Shown piece by piece: positions 43,117 through 51,969 of a stretch of 64,000 nt of DNA. How positions within the stretch are numbered: the stretch's first letter is position 1; every line of letters begins with the position of its first letter. This stretch comes from JAAEPI01 sp964352625. GTDB taxonomy: Bacteria; Bacteroidota; Bacteroidia; Cytophagales; Cyclobacteriaceae. The stretch covers positions 248,001-312,000 of the forward strand of contig CAYGSD010000003.1 in NCBI GenBank assembly GCA_964352625.1, written 5' to 3'. The position numbers and the translations under genes are program-made. Below the pieces are notes generated by a model. That model did not search any database. It saw nothing but the letters and a program-made list of their open reading frames with translations, and was not told where the DNA came from.

Positions 43117-44427
43117 TTAGGTAATACCTAAAGCGGAGATCATGAGTGTTGCTAATCCTAAGAAACTAAGAAAACCAACAATGTCAGTGACGGTGGTTAG
43201 TACAATAGAGGAGGATTGAGCTGGATCTTGTCCAATTGACTTTAACATAATTGGAATAACCGCACCCGAGAATCCTGCGATCACCATAGAGATTACCATT
43301 GAGGTAGCGATGACTGCCGCCAAGCCAAAAGAGTCGGCCCAGAAATAGACGATAGCACCCGTGGTAATGGCCACCGCCACCCCATTAACGAAACCGACTG
43401 TGAGTTCTTTCATGGCAACTTTGAACCATTGATCCATTCGGAATTCTCTTAGTGCCAATCCACGGATGGTCACGGCAAGAGCCTGAGATCCCGTATTTCC
43501 TGATTGTCCGGCAACTACAGGAAGGAAAACAGCAAGTACTGTAATCTGCGCAATGGTATCCTCGAATATTCCTACAATAGAAGCTGCAAGAAAGGCAGTT
43601 GCTAGATTTATTTGAAGCCAAGGAAGTCTTTTCTTGACGGCAAACATGGCTGTTGAGAGAGCCCGTTCTTCACGACCGGCACCAAACATCGCAAGCGCAT
43701 CTTCTGAGGCATCTTGCTTGGCGGTGCTCACCAGTGACTCATGACGTATGACCCCTAATATTCTATTATCCGCATCTACTACTGGTAGACTGAAAATATT
43801 TCCTTCTTCGAACAACTCCACCACCTCATCTTTGTGAGCCATGGAACTAACACTAGCGGAGGGCTCCACGAGATTATTAAGCTTTATATCAACTTCGGAT
43901 ATTGCAAGTAGTTGAATCGGAATTTTGCCAAGAAAACTGCCATCATTTTTCGCAACATAGAGATTGTTGACTTTTGAATTTCTTAGTGACCGCAATGTTT
44001 CCAAAGCATCCTCAACGGTGCTGTCCGGATTGAAAGTGGTAATCTGTGTATCCATTAGAAACCCTGCCGTTTCTAGCGGATAGGAGAGCAACTCATAAAT
44101 TTCCTTAGCCTGCTTTTCTGTAAGTTTTTTGAGCTTGGCTTGAACGACCTCCTTGGGAAGTCTGGACATCAAAAGTGCCCCTCGATATGGATCTATTTCA
44201 GGAAAAAGATTCTGGAAGAGTCCATCCTCCATTTCAACTAAAACTCTGGAAACCACATCGGTATTAAGCGCAAAAAGAATCTCCTTAGAGACTACCAAAG
44301 GATAGGCTGACAGGTATTCAATTATCTCTGAAGTAGCGCTCTGGTTAAGAATACTTGCAGCATCGGCCGGGTATAGACTGACTAATTCGGCCACTAATTT
44401 CTCTTGACTATTCAATGTCGTTTCCAT
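43117..44427 (-). CDS. mgtE: Magnesium transporter MgtE
   Basis: A 436-residue Mg channel/transporter. Domains: N-terminal MgtE_N superhelix (about 20-130), CBS pair (about 135-250, with LPVVDADNRILGVIRHESLV), connecting helix with REERALSTA, and five membrane helices (about 275-436) including the pore helix PVVAGQSGNTGSQALAVTIRGL (the Mg-binding signature). The C-terminus has the VTDIVGFLSFLGLATLMI helix. Last gene of a three-gene operon, 2 bp after the soluble MgtE-like gene. Confidence 0.93.
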   Translation of the reverse strand: METTLNSQEKLVAELVSLYPADAASILNQSATSEIIEYLSAYPLVVSKEILFALNTDVVSRVLVEMEDGLFQNLFPEIDPYRGALLMSRLPKEVVQAKLKKLTEKQAKEIYELLSYPLETAGFLMDTQITTFNPDSTVEDALETLRSLRNSKVNNLYVAKNDGSFLGKIPIQLLAISEVDIKLNNLVEPSASVSSMAHKDEVVELFEEGNIFSLPVVDADNRILGVIRHESLVSTAKQDASEDALAMFGAGREERALSTAMFAVKKRLPWLQINLATAFLAASIVGIFEDTIAQITVLAVFLPVVAGQSGNTGSQALAVTIRGLALREFRMDQWFKVAMKELTVGFVNGVAVAITTGAIVYFWADSFGLAAVIATSMVISMVIAGFSGAVIPIMLKSIGQDPAQSSSIVLTTVTDIVGFLSFLGLATLMISALGIT

Positions 44428-44429
44428 AA

Positions 44430-45245
44430 TTAGTTCTCCTTTTCATTTGGTTCTTCCGACCCATAGAAAAGCCCCGAAAGACCTACCCGATAGAGATCAC
44501 CTAAAGCCATACTGGCTGTTTTACCAGCGACATTCGTTTTCCCTGTGGTTTTCTTATGAGATAAATCGTCCTTACTGATCACTCCCAAGAAAAGGCCATC
44601 TAAATCCACCACGGCAACCGAGGACATTTGGAAATTCCAATTCTTAAGTTGCGTCTCTCGATCCATGTCTGCTAGAATATGATCAGTCGATTCTATTACA
44701 AATGGTGAAATGGACGCTTCATGATCTGCCGCAAGTAGTTGTCGTATATCTATATGTCCTTTGATCGTGCGATTCCTGTCTAGCACCAATGTGTTTGGAT
44801 AAAGCTTCAGCTTAGAAGCGGCGATAGTATCCAAAGCTTGCTGAACCGATAGATCATCTGTCAATGTAACCACGAATGGATCAACCATCGCACCAATGGT
44901 GTTCTCTGGGTAAGCGAGCATTTTTTCAAGCTTTCCTGAGTGATCAATCGACATCTTGCTTAAAACCTGTTCCCGAATTGAAATATCAGTCATTCTCAAC
45001 ACAGACAGAGCCAGCGTAGGGGTCAATTGCTCGATCAGACTCACCGCCATTTCCATTTCTAATATTCCGATAAGAGATGAAATTTTTCCTACATTCATTT
45101 TTTCCAAAATCAATTTGCTCTGAGAAATGGGCAGGTTAGCTACAATCTCTTTTATCGACTGCACGTCCAATCGCTCAATGTGAATGACTGACTGCCTCGG
45201 ATGCTTTTCGAGCATTAGCTGGAGTATGCGTTGATTGGTACTCAT
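44430..45245 (-). CDS. Soluble MgtE-like regulator (MgtE_N + CBS, no membrane domain)
   Basis: A 271-residue protein made of an MgtE_N superhelix (about 20-125) and a CBS pair (about 135-235, with FLGVISKDDLS) but no membrane helices. The end (KTASMALGDLYRVGLSGLFYG) resembles the linker that joins CBS to the first pore helix in MgtE. In full MgtE these domains sense cytoplasmic Mg and gate the pore. It may bind the MgtE encoded 2 bp downstream or the MscS channel that overlaps its start by 4 bp. Confidence 0.85.
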   Translation of the reverse strand: MSTNQRILQLMLEKHPRQSVIHIERLDVQSIKEIVANLPISQSKLILEKMNVGKISSLIGILEMEMAVSLIEQLTPTLALSVLRMTDISIREQVLSKMSIDHSGKLEKMLAYPENTIGAMVDPFVVTLTDDLSVQQALDTIAASKLKLYPNTLVLDRNRTIKGHIDIRQLLAADHEASISPFVIESTDHILADMDRETQLKNWNFQMSSVAVVDLDGLFLGVISKDDLSHKKTTGKTNVAGKTASMALGDLYRVGLSGLFYGSEEPNEKEN

Positions 45246-46045
45246 TTTTCGATGATCAGAATAATGTTTTGTTCATTGAACTTGCCAGCTGGTATTATCA
45301 CTTGTCCATCGTCGGTAGCGAGATAAACGCAGGATTCAGTAATCTTCGTGATGATGCCTCTTACATCCTCTATTTTAACAATATCGCCTTCCTTGTATCG
45401 CTTTTGAGCATAATACGATCCTAAAATGTTCTTTATGGAAGGAACAGAGCCTAAACCAAAGGACAATGAAGCTCCAAACAAGACCGCAGCAACTAGAATG
45501 GTTAGCAGCGTGGTGAGAAAATTTACGTCAACCCCGACTTGGTCAATGGCTATAATGACGGCTATAAATTGGATGAGGTATTTTACTAGTCTGGAAATAC
45601 TTGATACATTGGCAATTCCCGTTCTGGCTGCAGCAGAGGCAGTTATGTCTCCCACCAAACGACCAAGTATGGCTCCTGCAAGTACTATCACAAGTGCAGC
45701 AATTATGTTTGGTAGGTAATGAATCATTCCGCCAAACCAAACGTCCATAAATTCAAACCCAATTATTCTAATAGCTGTGGCAAGCGCTATTGTTAGAATT
45801 ATCCAAAAGAAGGCCTTGCTGATAATTTTGGCCGAGCTCGCAAGATCCACTCGAAGCAGACTCGTTTGAAGACTTAAATTAATTCTGGAGTTAATAAATA
45901 GAATCAATCGCCTGATCAATCCTTTGGCAATCCAAGCCACAAGTAATCCAATAATAATAACGATCAATGCAAGTCCGATCTTAGGCAGACTTTGAAGGAA
46001 TGAGCTAACTATATTGTCAATTAGTGAACCGAAATCTTCTTTCAT
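45242..46045 (-). CDS. MscS-family mechanosensitive channel (small)
   Basis: A 267-residue channel. Three to five membrane helices, the last with VLFGASLSFGLGSVPSIKNILGSYYAQ, the pore helix and Gly-rich gasket typical of MscS/YnaI-type proteins, followed by a short beta domain (EGDIVKIEDVRGIITKITESCVYL). The cytoplasmic C-terminal barrel is shortened compared with E. coli MscS. Stop overlaps the soluble MgtE-like gene by 4 bp (ATGA), so it heads the three-gene operon. Confidence 0.85.
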   Translation of the reverse strand: MKEDFGSLIDNIVSSFLQSLPKIGLALIVIIIGLLVAWIAKGLIRRLILFINSRINLSLQTSLLRVDLASSAKIISKAFFWIILTIALATAIRIIGFEFMDVWFGGMIHYLPNIIAALVIVLAGAILGRLVGDITASAAARTGIANVSSISRLVKYLIQFIAVIIAIDQVGVDVNFLTTLLTILVAAVLFGASLSFGLGSVPSIKNILGSYYAQKRYKEGDIVKIEDVRGIITKITESCVYLATDDGQVIIPAGKFNEQNIILIIEK

Positions 46046-46093
46046 AGATGTTGGACTTTGGCTTAATTTAGGCCAAAAATTAGAGAGTTCTCC

Positions 46094-46396
46094 TTAATCG
46101 TAGAGAGACTCACCGAAACGTTCCTTCATTTCTACTTCTTGGATACTATCCTCAAGGGCTTGAAGTAATCTGAGATCGATTTTCAGGCTGTCGTTTTCAT
46201 ACTTCTGAATGTACTCAAGTAGAGCAGTCCTTCCAACAGCTTTGCCGGATTCGAAGTAACTCATGATGCGATATTTTTCTGCTTCGGATGATGTGATGTA
46301 ATCTTCAGGAGAATCGTCAAGATTCTTAAAAAGAAGACCTACAAGCAAAATAGCAGTGACAATGACAACTACTCTTAAAACTGATTTCCAGAACAT
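46094..46396 (-). CDS. Small single-pass membrane protein, unknown function
   Basis: A 100-residue protein with one N-terminal helix (about 6-23, VLRVVVIVTAILLVGLLF) and an acidic, mostly helical C-terminal part. No family recognised. It lies 40 bp downstream of the DoxX gene in the same direction and 48 bp upstream of the MscS gene, so it may belong to the rqcH-led operon. The start ATG is clear. Confidence 0.6.
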   Translation of the reverse strand: MFWKSVLRVVVIVTAILLVGLLFKNLDDSPEDYITSSEAEKYRIMSYFESGKAVGRTALLEYIQKYENDSLKIDLRLLQALEDSIQEVEMKERFGESLYD

Positions 46397-46436
46397 ATGG
46401 CGGTGATTTAGGTCAGGTAATCTACTAAATCAATTC

Positions 46437-46832
46437 TTAAGTTTTGTCAACGCTGAACTTGCCTGCACCCTGAAACATGAGGAAGAATGAGAATACTAGT
46501 AAGTGAATGGCTGGAGCTGCGCCTAGATAGGTGTCTCCAATATGAACCATTAGTAGTGCAATGGTAAAATTTGCCACCATGATCAATGAGAATAATCTTA
46601 CTCGGAAACCAATGATCCATGCTATTCCCGAAATAAACTGAAGATAAACGGATACTACAGCGCTCACGGTTGGAAAAGGAAATCCATTCAATTCAAGAAA
46701 GGACGAGAATTCCATCATTTGAGCCCAACTAAAGATGTTGTCTTGAGTGCCGTAGATCAAGCGGAAACCGAAAGCCAACCGGAGTAGTAATAGGCCATGA
46801 TCTGCATAGTTAGAAGGTGATGCGAGTCTCAT
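46437..46832 (-). CDS. DoxX family membrane protein
   Basis: A 131-residue integral membrane protein with four helices in the DoxX/DoxD pattern: LLLLRLAFGFRLIYG, VSAVVSVYLQFISGIAWIIGF, LFSLIMVANFTIALLMVHI, and AIHLLVFSFFLMF with the conserved DxT end. Roles of the family range from sulfur-redox to membrane integrity; none can be assigned. Starts within the stop of the TPR/propeller gene (4 bp overlap). Confidence 0.85.
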   Translation of the reverse strand: MRLASPSNYADHGLLLLRLAFGFRLIYGTQDNIFSWAQMMEFSSFLELNGFPFPTVSAVVSVYLQFISGIAWIIGFRVRLFSLIMVANFTIALLMVHIGDTYLGAAPAIHLLVFSFFLMFQGAGKFSVDKT

Positions 46833-48049
46833 TTCAATGAAAGTTTCATCACGATATTTTCTTTGAGCCCTTCAATACTAAACTCACCGTCCTTGTATGC
46901 TGCCCACGGGCTATTCGCTACATAATAAAGATCATCACCCACCAGCACACCAAGGGTCGGCTCACCGAGCTCCGGTCTGGCTTTATCTAGATATTCAACG
47001 GACTCAATGCCTTTACCAGCTTGGTTCAGAGTAAACTTAGAAACTCTAAAAGGGCGCACTCCATTCTGAATCGCAATCAAACTGTTTTCATAAAGATATA
47101 GGCCATCAGTGCCTTTTGTACTCATGGTATTTGGATGGTTGAGCTTGGAAATTTCATTGGTGCTAAGATCCAAAACATGCAGACCGACCTTATAATCAGC
47201 GATGTAAAGCAGGTTTCTATTTTGGTCTAATGCTAGTCCTTGGAGGTTGAAGAGTTCCTCTGAACAATCTCTGAACACTTGAATTTCACCTTCTTTCAAG
47301 GTGTAAATAATGGGAGACATGCTGTCCGAGATCAGTGGGTTTCCATCTTGATCAAATATCAAATCGCCGAACCAATGCCCGCCTTCCAGCTCATATCTAT
47401 TTATCAATTTCTCTGTCTTCAGATCGAATTGAAGTAAAGCTGTTTTGCCTTTGTCCTTTTCGTCAAAAGCCTGAAACTCATTTGTAGCGACTTCACAAGC
47501 CCAGATGTTTTGGCCATACACTTTCATTCCCATCACAGCCCAATGACCAGATGAGAATTCCTCAAATTCACCTTTTGAATATTTCAGGATTTTGCCCTTT
47601 CGGACACTATTCAAAAAGAATGCTTTTGACTTTGGATCGTAGGCCACAGACTCTGGGTGAAGGTCAAGTTCAGAGTTCGTGAAAGCGATTTGGCCTTGGC
47701 TAACTTCTTTGTTTAAGAACTCTTTCAGTTCTTTTATTACCGCAAAATCCATTTCCTCAAAATCTGAGTCTTCCTCTGGCTTGAACCCAGCATTCATGTA
47801 AATAGCCTTGGTAATTAGGGTTTCAGCAATTGCTTTATTGCCGTTTTTGGCATGCGCAGCGGCAAGATTATAGGTGATAGTTGGATGCTCAGGGGAGAGC
47901 GAGTCAGCTTGCTGCATTGCAGCTAGAAAACCCTGAAAGTCTCCAGCCTCATAAGCGGCCATGCCTTCATTGTAAACTGTTCTGAGGTCGGTCTGAGCTG
48001 AGCCTGAAAAGAGAAGTAGGGAGAATAGGAGGGTGTAAAGTGATTTCAT
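46829..48049 (-). CDS. Exported TPR + six-bladed propeller (SMP-30-like) protein
   Basis: A 406-residue protein with signal peptide (MKSLYTLLFSLLLFSGSAQ), a short TPR region (about 20-115), and a beta-propeller of SMP-30/NHL type (about 120-406) with repeats such as NSELDLHPESVAYDPKSK, FNLQGLALDQNRNLLYIAD and GDLIFDQDGNPLISDS. The pairing of TPR and propeller in one exported protein is uncommon. It overlaps rqcH upstream and doxX downstream by 4 bp each. Ligand or enzyme function unknown. Confidence 0.75.
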   Translation of the reverse strand: MKSLYTLLFSLLLFSGSAQTDLRTVYNEGMAAYEAGDFQGFLAAMQQADSLSPEHPTITYNLAAAHAKNGNKAIAETLITKAIYMNAGFKPEEDSDFEEMDFAVIKELKEFLNKEVSQGQIAFTNSELDLHPESVAYDPKSKAFFLNSVRKGKILKYSKGEFEEFSSGHWAVMGMKVYGQNIWACEVATNEFQAFDEKDKGKTALLQFDLKTEKLINRYELEGGHWFGDLIFDQDGNPLISDSMSPIIYTLKEGEIQVFRDCSEELFNLQGLALDQNRNLLYIADYKVGLHVLDLSTNEISKLNHPNTMSTKGTDGLYLYENSLIAIQNGVRPFRVSKFTLNQAGKGIESVEYLDKARPELGEPTLGVLVGDDLYYVANSPWAAYKDGEFSIEGLKENIVMKLSLK

Positions 48050-49536
48050 AATTGATTGTTAGGCTCCACCATAACAACCTCCTCTTTGTCCACCACTACC
48101 TGACCGGGAGGTGCTCCCTTCACCTTACGAACATATTTTCTAGGCGTGTGTATTACCGGACAAAGGCTGTCCGTCTTCCTTTTGGAATACCAAGCTGCCA
48201 GTGCGGCCGCTCTTTCAATTATGTCGGAAGGGAAGTTAGTCCCCGGTCGCTGACGCAAAACCACGTGCGACCCTGATACATCACGAGCGTGTAGCCAGAG
48301 GTCATTTTTTCCTGCTACTTTGGTGGTGAGTATGTCGTTGGATTTTGCATTCTTTCCGACCAGCACCGTCCACCCATTTACATCAAATTCGAAATAGGGT
48401 AGTGGCGCCTTTTCATTTTTACCAAGTCCTTTTTCGAAACTGCCTTTGAAAGCCCTTAACTCCCTCAGGTTATCAATCGCCTGAACACGCTCGAGCTCTT
48501 CGTTCAGCTTAGCAAGCTCATTTGTTTTTGCTGCAATATTGGATCGTAGTTTATCAAATTCGATCTTCTTATTCTTATGCTTTCGGTAGTAATTCTCGGC
48601 GTTCTTCTGCGGAGATAAATTGGGATTGAGCTTGATCTTAATTGGCTGGTTGAGATAGAAATCCTCCAAGACTACCTCATCCTTTTTCGTTTGAATTTGG
48701 TGAAGGTTGGCCATGATAATGTTAGCTATTTCTTCAAGGCTTCTTTGATTTTCAAGTGCTTGTAATTTCTTGGAAGTCTTAGAAATATACGATTCACCTT
48801 GATTGATCTTCTTGGTTAGCGTGCCAATCAAAGTCTTCTTTTCTTGACCGAAAAGAAAGAACCGATAATGCAGTTCCCCGAATTTATTTGATGCTTCAAC
48901 GGCACTTTCAGTAGTCAAAATAGGGCTGTCAATAGGGGCAAGACTCAAAACGGGCTTTTCGTCCTTCAATCCTATGTGTATGTCAGAATCTATTAATGTA
49001 TTTTTTAGATGAACTATGTTATCTAATTGATTTTCAACAAGATATGTATTTGCCTTACCTAGCAACCAAATAATATTTGGTTCGTCTAGTTGAAGGTTTT
49101 TGGCCAATTCTGAGGGAATGATCGCTAAATCTTGCTCTAGATTGTTTCGGAAAACCTTCAGCACCTCATCGCCTTTGGCAAGTAAGATATTGGCACGTCT
49201 TCCGTGCATTTTGAAGATTAGCTGATAGCCATTATCAAATGAAATAAAGAAAGATCGTTCATGGTGATACGAACTCACTTTGACCACCTCGGCATCCAAG
49301 AGTTCTGAGAATAAATCCGCAGAGTTTCTTTTAGCTCTCGCAAACGAATCTTGGAAAGTGAGAATGCCGGCCTGGCTACTTAGGTCTGCTTTGATGTGGA
49401 ACTCCCTATCCTTATTCCCAAATGACAGGATCAGTTCATCCTTTTGCTGTGAAAAGCAAGCAAGAAATTGAAGGCCACTCAGTTTAGTGTCGAGCTCTTC
49501 TGCTAACCTTTTTATGAAAAACCAAGTATGGTACAT
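48046..49536 (-). CDS. rqcH: NFACT family protein (RqcH/Rqc2-like)
   Basis: A 496-residue homologue of RqcH/Rqc2, the ribosome-quality-control factor that binds obstructed 50S subunits and recruits tRNA-Ala for tailing. NFACT-N (about 5-190) and coiled-coil/M region (about 230-360) precede NFACT-R (about 375-480, with GKNAKSNDILTTKVAGKNDLWLHA and the conserved GSHVVLR). Where B. subtilis RqcH has the essential Asp-Arg (97/98) this protein has Glu93-Arg94 (HHERSFF), a conservative change that may affect tRNA recruitment. It leads an operon with the TPR/propeller gene and doxX; the start codon is 34 bp from the VOC gene. Confidence 0.85.
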   Translation of the reverse strand: MYHTWFFIKRLAEELDTKLSGLQFLACFSQQKDELILSFGNKDREFHIKADLSSQAGILTFQDSFARAKRNSADLFSELLDAEVVKVSSYHHERSFFISFDNGYQLIFKMHGRRANILLAKGDEVLKVFRNNLEQDLAIIPSELAKNLQLDEPNIIWLLGKANTYLVENQLDNIVHLKNTLIDSDIHIGLKDEKPVLSLAPIDSPILTTESAVEASNKFGELHYRFFLFGQEKKTLIGTLTKKINQGESYISKTSKKLQALENQRSLEEIANIIMANLHQIQTKKDEVVLEDFYLNQPIKIKLNPNLSPQKNAENYYRKHKNKKIEFDKLRSNIAAKTNELAKLNEELERVQAIDNLRELRAFKGSFEKGLGKNEKAPLPYFEFDVNGWTVLVGKNAKSNDILTTKVAGKNDLWLHARDVSGSHVVLRQRPGTNFPSDIIERAAALAAWYSKRKTDSLCPVIHTPRKYVRKVKGAPPGQVVVDKEEVVMVEPNNQL

Positions 49537-49570
49537 CTGCCTTTACGAATATTGCGGTAAAGCTAAACAC

Positions 49571-49996
49571 ATGACGAAGCAACTACGACCTTTTCACCTT
49601 GCCGTACCCGTTCATGACCTTGCGAAAGCCAGAACATTTTATGGGGAAATCATGGGCTGCAAGGAGGGGAGATCAAGCGATCATTGGATCGATTTTGATT
49701 TCTACGGACATCAATTTGTAGCACACTTGAAGGACGGAATGGAGGTGGACAACCACATCAACGAAGTGGATGGCAAGCAGATTCCTGTGCCTCATTTTGG
49801 AGTGGTGTTGGATTGGGACGACTGGGAAGAACTTGCGGAAAGATTTCGAAAATCAAATTTTCCATTTGTTGTGGAGCCGTATATTCGCTTCGAAAATCAG
49901 CCGGGAGAGCAGGGAACATTCTTCCTTTTAGACTATTCGGGTAATGCTTTAGAATTCAAATCATTTAAAAACTTAGATCAATTATTTGCTAAATGA
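49571..49996 (+). CDS. VOC (glyoxalase/dioxygenase superfamily) protein
   Basis: A 141-residue paired beta-alpha-beta-beta-beta protein. N-terminus PFHLAVPVHDLAKARTFYGEIMG carries the first metal ligand (His); the second module contains PVPHFGVVLDWDDW and ends in GTFFLLDYSGNALEFKSF with Glu as the last metal ligand. Ligand unknown. I use ATG 49571 because the longer frame starts inside rqcH. Its stop overlaps the next gene by 4 bp. Confidence 0.85.
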   Translation: MTKQLRPFHLAVPVHDLAKARTFYGEIMGCKEGRSSDHWIDFDFYGHQFVAHLKDGMEVDNHINEVDGKQIPVPHFGVVLDWDDWEELAERFRKSNFPFVVEPYIRFENQPGEQGTFFLLDYSGNALEFKSFKNLDQLFAK

Positions 49997-50424
49997 AAAC
50001 TGCAGAAATACACACCGCCAAAGGCGTAATGAAAGTCGAATTTTATGAAAAGGACGCACCCAATACAGTCAAGAATTTCATTGACTTGAGTGAGAAAGGC
50101 TTCTACGACGGGTTGACTTTTCATCGCGTATTGCCGGATTTCGTCATTCAAGGTGGTTGTCCTCAAGGAACGGGAGCTGGCGGACCTGGATACCACATAG
50201 ATTGCGAATTGGATGGTGATAACCAATACCACGACAGGGGTGTGCTGAGCATGGCTCATGCCGGAAGAAATACAGGCGGCTCACAGTTCTTTATCTGCCA
50301 CAGCAGAAACAACACATCGCACTTGGACCGGAACCACACGTGTTTTGGGAAAGTTGTTGATGGTGTGGATGTGATAGATGAAATTAGACAAGGTGATGTC
50401 ATCCAGAAAATAGTGGTTGCCTAA
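49993..50424 (+). CDS. ppiB: Peptidyl-prolyl cis-trans isomerase (cyclophilin type)
   Basis: A 143-residue cytoplasmic cyclophilin. Catalytic residues lie in LTFHRVLPDFVIQGGCP (Arg45) and in QFFICHSRNNTSHLDRNHTCFGKVVDG. No signal peptide. It overlaps the VOC gene by 4 bp, so the two are one transcript. Length fits the small bacterial cyclophilins. Confidence 0.93.
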   Translation: MKTAEIHTAKGVMKVEFYEKDAPNTVKNFIDLSEKGFYDGLTFHRVLPDFVIQGGCPQGTGAGGPGYHIDCELDGDNQYHDRGVLSMAHAGRNTGGSQFFICHSRNNTSHLDRNHTCFGKVVDGVDVIDEIRQGDVIQKIVVA

Positions 50425-50576
50425 GAAGAAGGGGGATTTGTAACGCCTATGTATGGTGAGTGCGCTCACATTTTCTAAAATTGCTAAAGTATCGAATTGC
50501 AGAGAAAATTGAAAGTAGCTCAGAAGCGCATTCACTATACATTTTGTTAGGCTTTGTCTTTCGATTTACTGCAGTG

Positions 50577-51281
50577 TTAATCATTTAAAATCCTCCTCTT
50601 TCTGAGAAAAACAATCCCTGTAACCAGCATCCAGATGTGTAGTAAAACAACAGATATCGTAATCATTGGGCCTGGATCTATTCCTACTACTTCCACAAGG
50701 TTTATAAGCAAAGCTCCAGCTACGACAAAGCCAAAATAACCTAAGGCTTTTGTCCAAATGACACTTCTGAGTATTAAAACAGAAATCAACACCAACCAGA
50801 TCACAGCGAATAGACTCACCCCAAGCAGTTCGCCAATTCCCCCTGCAAAAGCATTTAACATGTCATAAATAATAGAAATGCTAGCTCTCATCTCTTCTGT
50901 AGTGTCAGGAGCCACATACAACCTTGCTAAAACTGGCATGGCAAATAACCATCTTACGATCCCAATACATCTAGCAAGAGTCGAAAGAATCCCGAACCCA
51001 TTGGCTATTCGGAAAAGCGTATTTTGATCATCTCCATTTACAATTACTTTTCCTACTAGATAAGTCAACGGCCAAAAAAGGATAGAATACAACAGGTAAA
51101 TAGAATACCCAGTGATAACGCTAGGAAATTCTTTTAAAATCAATGGCAGGTTTACACTTGCAGGTTCATCCAAACTCGCAGGCCAGTTGATGCTAATGCC
51201 TAAAACAAAAAGTGGAATGAATAAGAGCGAAAACTCTACCAACAGAAGTATTGCCGCATTTTTGTAAAGCTTTTTCATCAT
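50577..51281 (-). CDS. DUF4386 family membrane protein
   Basis: A 234-residue integral membrane protein with about six helices. The pattern of an N-terminal helix (AAILLLVEFSLLFIPLFVLG), central segments around RIANGFGILSTLARCIGI, and a long last helix (TISVVLLHIWMLVTGIVFL) fits DUF4386. No function known. It is 10 bp downstream of the 51292 barrel gene in the same direction, so the cluster 52659-50577 may be one transcript. Confidence 0.8.
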   Translation of the reverse strand: MMKKLYKNAAILLLVEFSLLFIPLFVLGISINWPASLDEPASVNLPLILKEFPSVITGYSIYLLYSILFWPLTYLVGKVIVNGDDQNTLFRIANGFGILSTLARCIGIVRWLFAMPVLARLYVAPDTTEEMRASISIIYDMLNAFAGGIGELLGVSLFAVIWLVLISVLILRSVIWTKALGYFGFVVAGALLINLVEVVGIDPGPMITISVVLLHIWMLVTGIVFLRKRRILND

Positions 51282-51291
51282 CTAATAATGA

Positions 51292-51948
51292 TCAACTTCC
51301 AGATCGAAAATTCACAAACAATGAAGCCCTTATTTTATTGTTATAAAAGTCACCGGAAGGGTCATAGTATGTTTCCCATCCAGGAGTAGTGGTGTAGTGC
51401 ACCCCAAGTCCCCATTGCACATGCTCGTTTTTGGTAGGGACAAATGCACGAACTCCTATCTCTAACCAAGTTCCAAATCCAGCATCGCGTTCGTCCATTA
51501 ACCGATTTTCCCAAACGCTTACCCTGTCTCCATCTGGTGTAATACGATCATCTCCTGCAAAGTAAAATCCAGCGCCCATTGTTCCGAAGTTGATGGGAAC
51601 ATCGAGCTGCCAATCGCCTACATTGAATGTAGGAGCGATGAGCAATCCAAACGAAAGTTGATCGGCTCTTAAAGTCAAGGTAGATGAGCCCTTATATGTT
51701 TGGCCTCCTGATGCTTCGATGGTAAAGGTTTTGCCATTTATTGGGCCTGAACGACCGTAGGTATGTATGCCCACTTTCAGTCTTTTTTGCCACACCAGCA
51801 GACCAAATGATGCACCTACGGTTTTACCCACATGGTCTTCCAGAAACATGGTGCCGACTTCAGGGGTGATGAACCAACCTGTCTTCTTTTGAGCAGAAGC
51901 GGTCAACGTAAAAAGGACTATTGCTGTGATTATAAGTAGCTTTTTCAT
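51292..51948 (-). CDS. Outer-membrane beta-barrel-like protein
   Basis: A 218-residue exported protein (signal MKKLLIITAIVLFTLTASAQ). Mature strands with alternating aromatic/polar residues (GASFGLLVWQKRLKVGIHTYG, GAGFYFAGDDR) and the final strand SLFVNFRSGS indicate a barrel or barrel-like fold. No family recognised. It lies 10 bp upstream of the DUF4386 gene and 21 bp downstream of the next barrel gene. Confidence 0.6.
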   Translation of the reverse strand: MKKLLIITAIVLFTLTASAQKKTGWFITPEVGTMFLEDHVGKTVGASFGLLVWQKRLKVGIHTYGRSGPINGKTFTIEASGGQTYKGSSTLTLRADQLSFGLLIAPTFNVGDWQLDVPINFGTMGAGFYFAGDDRITPDGDRVSVWENRLMDERDAGFGTWLEIGVRAFVPTKNEHVQWGLGVHYTTTPGWETYYDPSGDFYNNKIRASLFVNFRSGS

Positions 51949-51969
51949 TTTTTTATTTGTTTATGTGGA

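Noticed and set aside
50456..50469. Small hairpin GTGAG-TGCG-CTCAC after ppiB
   Set aside because: Only 5 bp and followed by ATTTTCTAAAA, not a clear T-run; too weak to call a terminator.
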